Positions 16,950 through 20,260 of a stretch of DNA of 20,260 nt are shown here, one piece after another. The DNA is taken from positions 1,145,679 to 1,165,938 of the forward strand of contig BFEA01000244.1 in the NCBI GenBank assembly GCA_003427395.1. Direction: 5' to 3'. The notes under the pieces are model-generated. The model made no database searches. It was not told where the DNA came from and worked only from the letters and a program-made list of their open reading frames with translations. The translations under genes and the position numbers were made by a program. Position 1 is the stretch's first letter; each line of letters begins with the position of its first letter. The DNA comes from Chara braunii. Its lineage: Eukaryota; Streptophyta; Charophyceae; Charales; Characeae.

Positions 16950-17924
16950 TTCTATAATTATTATAAGCAAATTCAGGAGGAGGGTATGTACCTAGTTTAT
17001 GTCTCTGTTGCAGGTGAGCCGGTGAAAATGCCGCCGGAGATGGAGGGAGTAGTTGCTAAGTACCCTGATCTATTTGAAGAGCCGACAGGGGTTGCTGAGA
17101 GGGAGGTCGTCCACGCGATAGAGATTATCCCAGGGTCTAGTATCCCGAAGGGTAGGATCTATCGGATGTCTCCAGGCGAGCTTGATGAGCTTCGCCGCCA
17201 ACTCAAGGAACTCGTAGAGAAGGGTTGGATCCGGCCGAGTGTCTCTCCTTATGAGTCTCCAGTTTTATTCGTACCTAAGAAGAAGGAGGGTACTCTTAGG
17301 ATGTGCATTGACTATAGGGGCCTCAATGCCATCACGATAAAGAACAAAGAGCCCCTACCGCGCATCGACGACTTGTTAGAGAGAGTGCAAGGGTGTCGGT
17401 ACTTCTGTAAGATAGATCTGAAGTCCGGGTACCATCAAATCGCAATCCGGCCCGAGGATCAGCACAAAACCGCTTTCCAGACCAGGTACGGTCTGTACCG
17501 ATTTGTGGTGATGGCTTTTGGCCTTTCAACTGCTCCTGGCACCTTTCAGCACACTATGAATCGGATATTCCATGACTACTTAGATAAGTTTGTCGTCGTG
17601 TACCTCGATGACATACTTATTTTTAGTAAGACTGTCGAGGAGCATGTTGCACATTTGGACAAAGTCTTCAGCCTCTTGCGACAACACAAGTTCAAGATCA
17701 ACGGTGAGAAGTGCGAGTTTGGCCGCACCCGTGTCTTGTACTTGGGTCATGAGATTTCCGCGGAGGGATTAAAGCCCGATGACGTGAAGGTGGCCAGCAT
17801 TCGTGATTGGCCACGTTCTCAGTCTGTGACTGAGATGAGATCTTTCTTGGGAATGACATGCTACTATAGGACTTTCGTTAAGAACTATAGCATAGTGGCC
17901 GCTCCTTTGACTGATCTGACCCGC
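16950..17924 (+). pseudogene. Element 3 reverse transcriptase (catalytic motifs intact)
   Basis: The frame 3 stretch open from 16410 to 18914 carries the whole RT without a stop. In order: FYNYYKQIQEEGMYLVYVS, VAKYPDLFEEP, KGWIRPSVSPYESPVLFVPK, LRMCIDYRGLNAI, LPRIDDLLERVQG, KIDLKSGYHQIAI with the first catalytic Asp, FGLSTAPGTFQ, then YLDD (17601-17612), LYLGHEISAEGL and SFLGMTCYYRTFV. All three catalytic Asp residues are present. The domain should be able to fold and act if translated, but it sits in a frame interrupted upstream in gag and downstream in integrase. The tether and start of RNase H follow directly. Confidence 0.95.
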
Positions 17925-18410
17925 GGGGAGTGGACAGATGAGTGCGAGGCTGCTTTCAGACATCTAAAGCATGCATTGACGCACTACAAGGTCTTGAAGC
18001 TTCCTGATCCTGACAAGCCGTTCATAGTCACCACGGATGCCAGCCAATATGGCATTGGCACCGTGCTCGCGCAACAGGAGGGGCCAAAGTTGAGGCCAGT
18101 AGAGTACATGTCCAAGAAAATGTTGTCTCAGAAGTTGGCTAAGTCCACTTATGAGAAGAAACTTTATGCGGTGTACAAGGCTCTCACCCATTGGAGACAG
18201 TATCTCCTTGGGAGGTTCTTCATCCTCAGAACTGATCATCAGACCCTGAGATGGATGAGAACCCAGTTGGTGCTCTCTGACGCTCTCAAGCGTTGGATCG
18301 AAGTCATTGAGCAATATGACTTTGACCCTCAGTATCTCAAAGGGGAGTACAACAAGGTTGATGATGCCTTGCCGCGCAGACCGGACTTCTTAGGTGCGCT
18401 GATTACTGAG
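17925..18410 (+). pseudogene. Element 3 RNase H (catalytic Glu replaced by Lys)
   Basis: Frame 3 shows WTDECEAAFRHLKHALTHYK, VTTDASQYGIGTVLAQQ (first Asp), then TYEKKLYAVYKAL, where elements 1 and 2 and the family in general have KEL or REL: the catalytic Glu is Lys. LRTDHQTLRWM gives the next Asp, and KGEYNKVDDALPRRPD the last acidic position, with Pro replacing Ser in DALSRRPD. The reading frame is intact. Loss of the Glu is expected to prevent RNA strand removal. Confidence 0.9.
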
Positions 18411-19177
18411 TTCGATCTGACGGACAATGTTACTCAGTCTTTGGTGGAAGCCTATCGTGAGGACCAGTTTATGTCTGAGATCATACGCAGACTTGAGGCG
18501 AAGGACAAGAAGACTTCCGCCGAGTTTGAGTTGGTCAATGGCTTGTTGTTCCTGGAGAAGGCAGGGAATAAACGCTTGTGTGTTCCAAATAGCGAGTCTT
18601 TGCGTAGTTTGTTTTTAGGTGAGTGTCATGATGCCACCGACCATTTTGGGTATAAGAAGACCGCAGCCAACTTGCTGCACCGGTTCTGGTGGCCCACGAT
18701 GATGCGAGATGCCCAACTGTACGTGGAGACTTGTCAAGTTTGTCAACGGGACAAGCCACATACTCAGGCTCCTCTTGGGCTTCTGAAGCCCCTTCCGATT
18801 CCGGAACGGCCTGGTGAGAGTATGTCCATAGATTTCATGGATACTCTGATCACCAGCAAGAGTGGGATGCGTCACATCTTCGTCATTGTGGATAAATTTA
18901 GTAAGTATGCTAGGTAAGTAGCTATGCCGGAAACAACAAAGACGGAGTATGTGATCCGAATGTTCAAAGAAAACTGGGTTAGAGACTTTGGTTTACCGAA
19001 GTCTATTGTTAGTGACAGGGATGTCAGGTTTACCAGCGAGTTGTGGAAGGCCGCTGCTGCAGAGCAGGGCACTCAGTTGCAAATGACTTCTGGGAATCAC
19101 CCAGAGGCTAACGGCCAGGCCGAGCAACTGAACCGCGTTGTACAACACCTGTTGAGGCATTATATCAAGCTCACCAG
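18411..19177 (+). pseudogene. Element 3 integrase, zinc head and catalytic core
   Basis: The H-x4-H of ECHDATDHFG and the C-x2-C of TCQVC form an intact zinc-binding head (about 18620-18743). The catalytic core has its first Asp in SMSIDFMD (18831-18833), a stop TAA at 18915-18917 after FSKYAR, the second Asp in IVSDRD (19014-19016), and the Glu in NGQAEQLN (19122-19124). The second Asp and the Glu are 35 residues apart, the usual DD35E spacing. Frame 3 is kept across the stop; a one-base frameshift at about 19170-19176 moves the rest to frame 2. Confidence 0.93.
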
Positions 19178-19948
19178 GTGGACTGGGATGAGAAGCTTGC
19201 ACTCATCGCCACTCTGTATAACAATGCAGTACACAGTGCCATTGGGGTGAGCCCGAACAGTTTACTACTGACTTTCAAGCCTAGACTACCCCTTGACTTT
19301 CTCCTTCCTGTGAATCAATCAACTGCTGCACCGGGTACTTTAGAGTTTGCCTACAGATATGAACAGAAAATGCAGCAGGCTGTAGAACAGATGCAGAAGG
19401 CTCAGGCAGCAATGATAGAGTCTGAAAACAGACACCGCCGGCCTTCTACATTTCAGGTTGGGGATCGGGTCTGGGTTAAGTCTTCAGAACTGGGACAGGA
19501 GTATGGGATTTCCCGCAAACTCATGCCCCAGTACTTTGGACCTTGGGAAGCCTTAGACATCACCGGGACAGATCCGGATGGGCCATCTTACGTTATCCAG
19601 ATTCCTGGTCATCTCTGTACTTACCTAGTCTTTCATGCCTCCAAGCTGGGACCTTTTGCTGCCACAGATCTGTTTCCTTCTCGGAGATCTATGCTGCCCC
19701 CAACCATGGACGGAGACGTGGACATCGATGATATTGTGGATCACAGAGAGCTGACGGTATCAAGACCCGCAGGCAGGGGACGTCCTCCGAAACCAAAACT
19801 GCAGTACCGCGTTCAGTTCCGGCATCACACAGATCCGAAGGAGGACCACTGGTTCACCAGGCAAGAACTCATGCAGACCGATGCTCAAGTTGTAACGCAA
19901 TACGAGAGATCTCTGCAGAAGGGAAACCGCCCTATGATTGAAGACTGA
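19178..19948 (+). pseudogene. Element 3 integrase C-terminal domain and chromodomain-like end
   Basis: Frame 2 begins with VDWDEKLALIATLYNNAVHS, directly continuing the core. A helical region with EQKMQQAVEQMQKAQ follows, then the GPF/GPY-type module: FQVGDRVWVKSSEL, ISRKLMPQYFGPWEALDI, and VFHASKLGPF. The end (about 19718-19900) shows DIDDIVDHRELTV, a Pro/Lys-rich insert, YRVQFRHHTDPKEDHWFTRQ and a helix, which fits a divergent chromodomain. It ends in KGNRPMIED and TGA 19946-19948, 24 bases before the polypurine tract. The codon at 19178 is GTG; it is a continuation and not a start. Confidence 0.9.
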
Positions 19949-19972
19949 GCTTCTCAGAGGACTGTTGAAGCT

Positions 19973-19985
19973 AAGGAGGAGGGAA
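19973..19985 (+). other. Polypurine tract of element 3
   Basis: AAGGAGGAGGGAA, thirteen purines without a break, directly before the TG that opens the 3' LTR. It would prime plus-strand DNA synthesis. Confidence 0.9.
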
Positions 19986-20260
19986 TGTGAGGCCATTGCC
20001 TCTATGAGCCCCATAAGGCCCCATTTTTGCAGCCCGTTGGCTGCCCTAAGTGAAGGCAGGCTCGACGAGGCCCTCAGGGCCCTTTTCTGGCCACCACGCA
20101 ACTCAGGGAAATTCAGGCAGTTGCGCAGCACCAGTTGGTTGAGTGAACCCAGGCCCTGGGCCGCCTGTGTGAATGTATGTGAAGCAGGCCCTGGGCTGAA
20201 TACGGGTACCGGGCCAAACACAGGCCGAAGGCAGTTGGGCACAGGCAACCACTTCAGGCC
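19986..20260 (+). repeat. 3' LTR of element 3, first 275 bp
   Basis: It starts TGTGAGGCC and matches 12816-13090 with eight substitutions, all within the first 180 bases; the last 95 are identical. It is cut by the window end at the very base where the 5' copy meets its first N, so the window is probably a contig or scaffold end. The remaining part of the LTR and the flanking sequence are not visible. Confidence 0.95.

Larger units (their letters stand above)
12816..20260 (+). mobile_element. Element 3: nearly complete Ty3/gypsy chromovirus
   Basis: 5' LTR, initiator-Met primer site, leader, gag, RT, RNase H, integrase, chromodomain-like end, polypurine tract and the start of the 3' LTR are all present on the + strand. 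The window ends 275 bases into the 3' LTR. Gag and pol lie almost entirely in frame 3. Damage is limited to two stops, two frameshifts, one RNase H active-site change and loss of zinc knuckle plus protease. It lies in the integrase region of element 2 and so is younger. Confidence 0.93.

Noticed and set aside
1-20260. CRISPR array, bacterial operon, phage or toxin system
   Set aside because: No regularly spaced repeats, ribosome binding sites or such gene families were seen; everything recognisable is LTR retrotransposon.

Overview
The window is eukaryotic repeat DNA and reads as three Ty3/gypsy LTR retrotransposons of the chromovirus type, all on the + strand and apparently nested. No host gene, rRNA or tRNA gene, CRISPR array or bacterial feature was found. 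The Gag and Pol style, the primer site matching the plant initiator tRNA-Met 3' end, and the C-terminal chromodomain-like module point to a green plant or streptophyte alga. The Gag/Pol wording reminds me of repeats from the charophyte Chara, but that is memory and not a search result.

Element 1 (about 1-5604) is the oldest. It has a CT-rich leader, a gag with a coiled-coil head, a retropepsin remnant (DCGA), RT (YLDG), RNase H, integrase and a chromodomain-like tail. Its reading frame changes many times. A purine tract at 5096-5107 suggests a 3' LTR starting at 5108.

Element 2 (about 5605-12815) starts with an LTR that ends at 6728, followed by a perfect initiator-Met primer site at 6732-6743. 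Its 1.6-kb untranslated leader carries a tandem duplication of about 440 bp. Gag, a zinc knuckle, a protease, RT (CLND), RNase H and the first part of integrase follow. Most of pol lies in one frame, interrupted by stops.

Element 3 (12816 to the window end) interrupts element 2 inside the integrase codons. It has a 5' LTR (12816-13931), primer site, 1.2-kb leader, gag, pol, a chromodomain-like end, polypurine tract (19973-19985) and the first 275 bp of the 3' LTR. It is the least damaged: one stop in gag, one in integrase, one frameshift at a T8 tract and one in integrase. Its zinc knuckle and protease are missing, so gag runs straight into RT.

Two single Ns (13091, 13736) each sit between exact 95-bp direct copies. 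The window also ends on the same base as the first of these copies. These are assembly joins, and the true 5' LTR is probably about 924 bp. The strongest biological observations are the protease-less Gag-RT fusion with short repeats at its junction, the conserved leader block (an identical 19-mer in three places), the leader duplication, and a TATA box in the loop of a long hairpin. I found no new defence or gene system.
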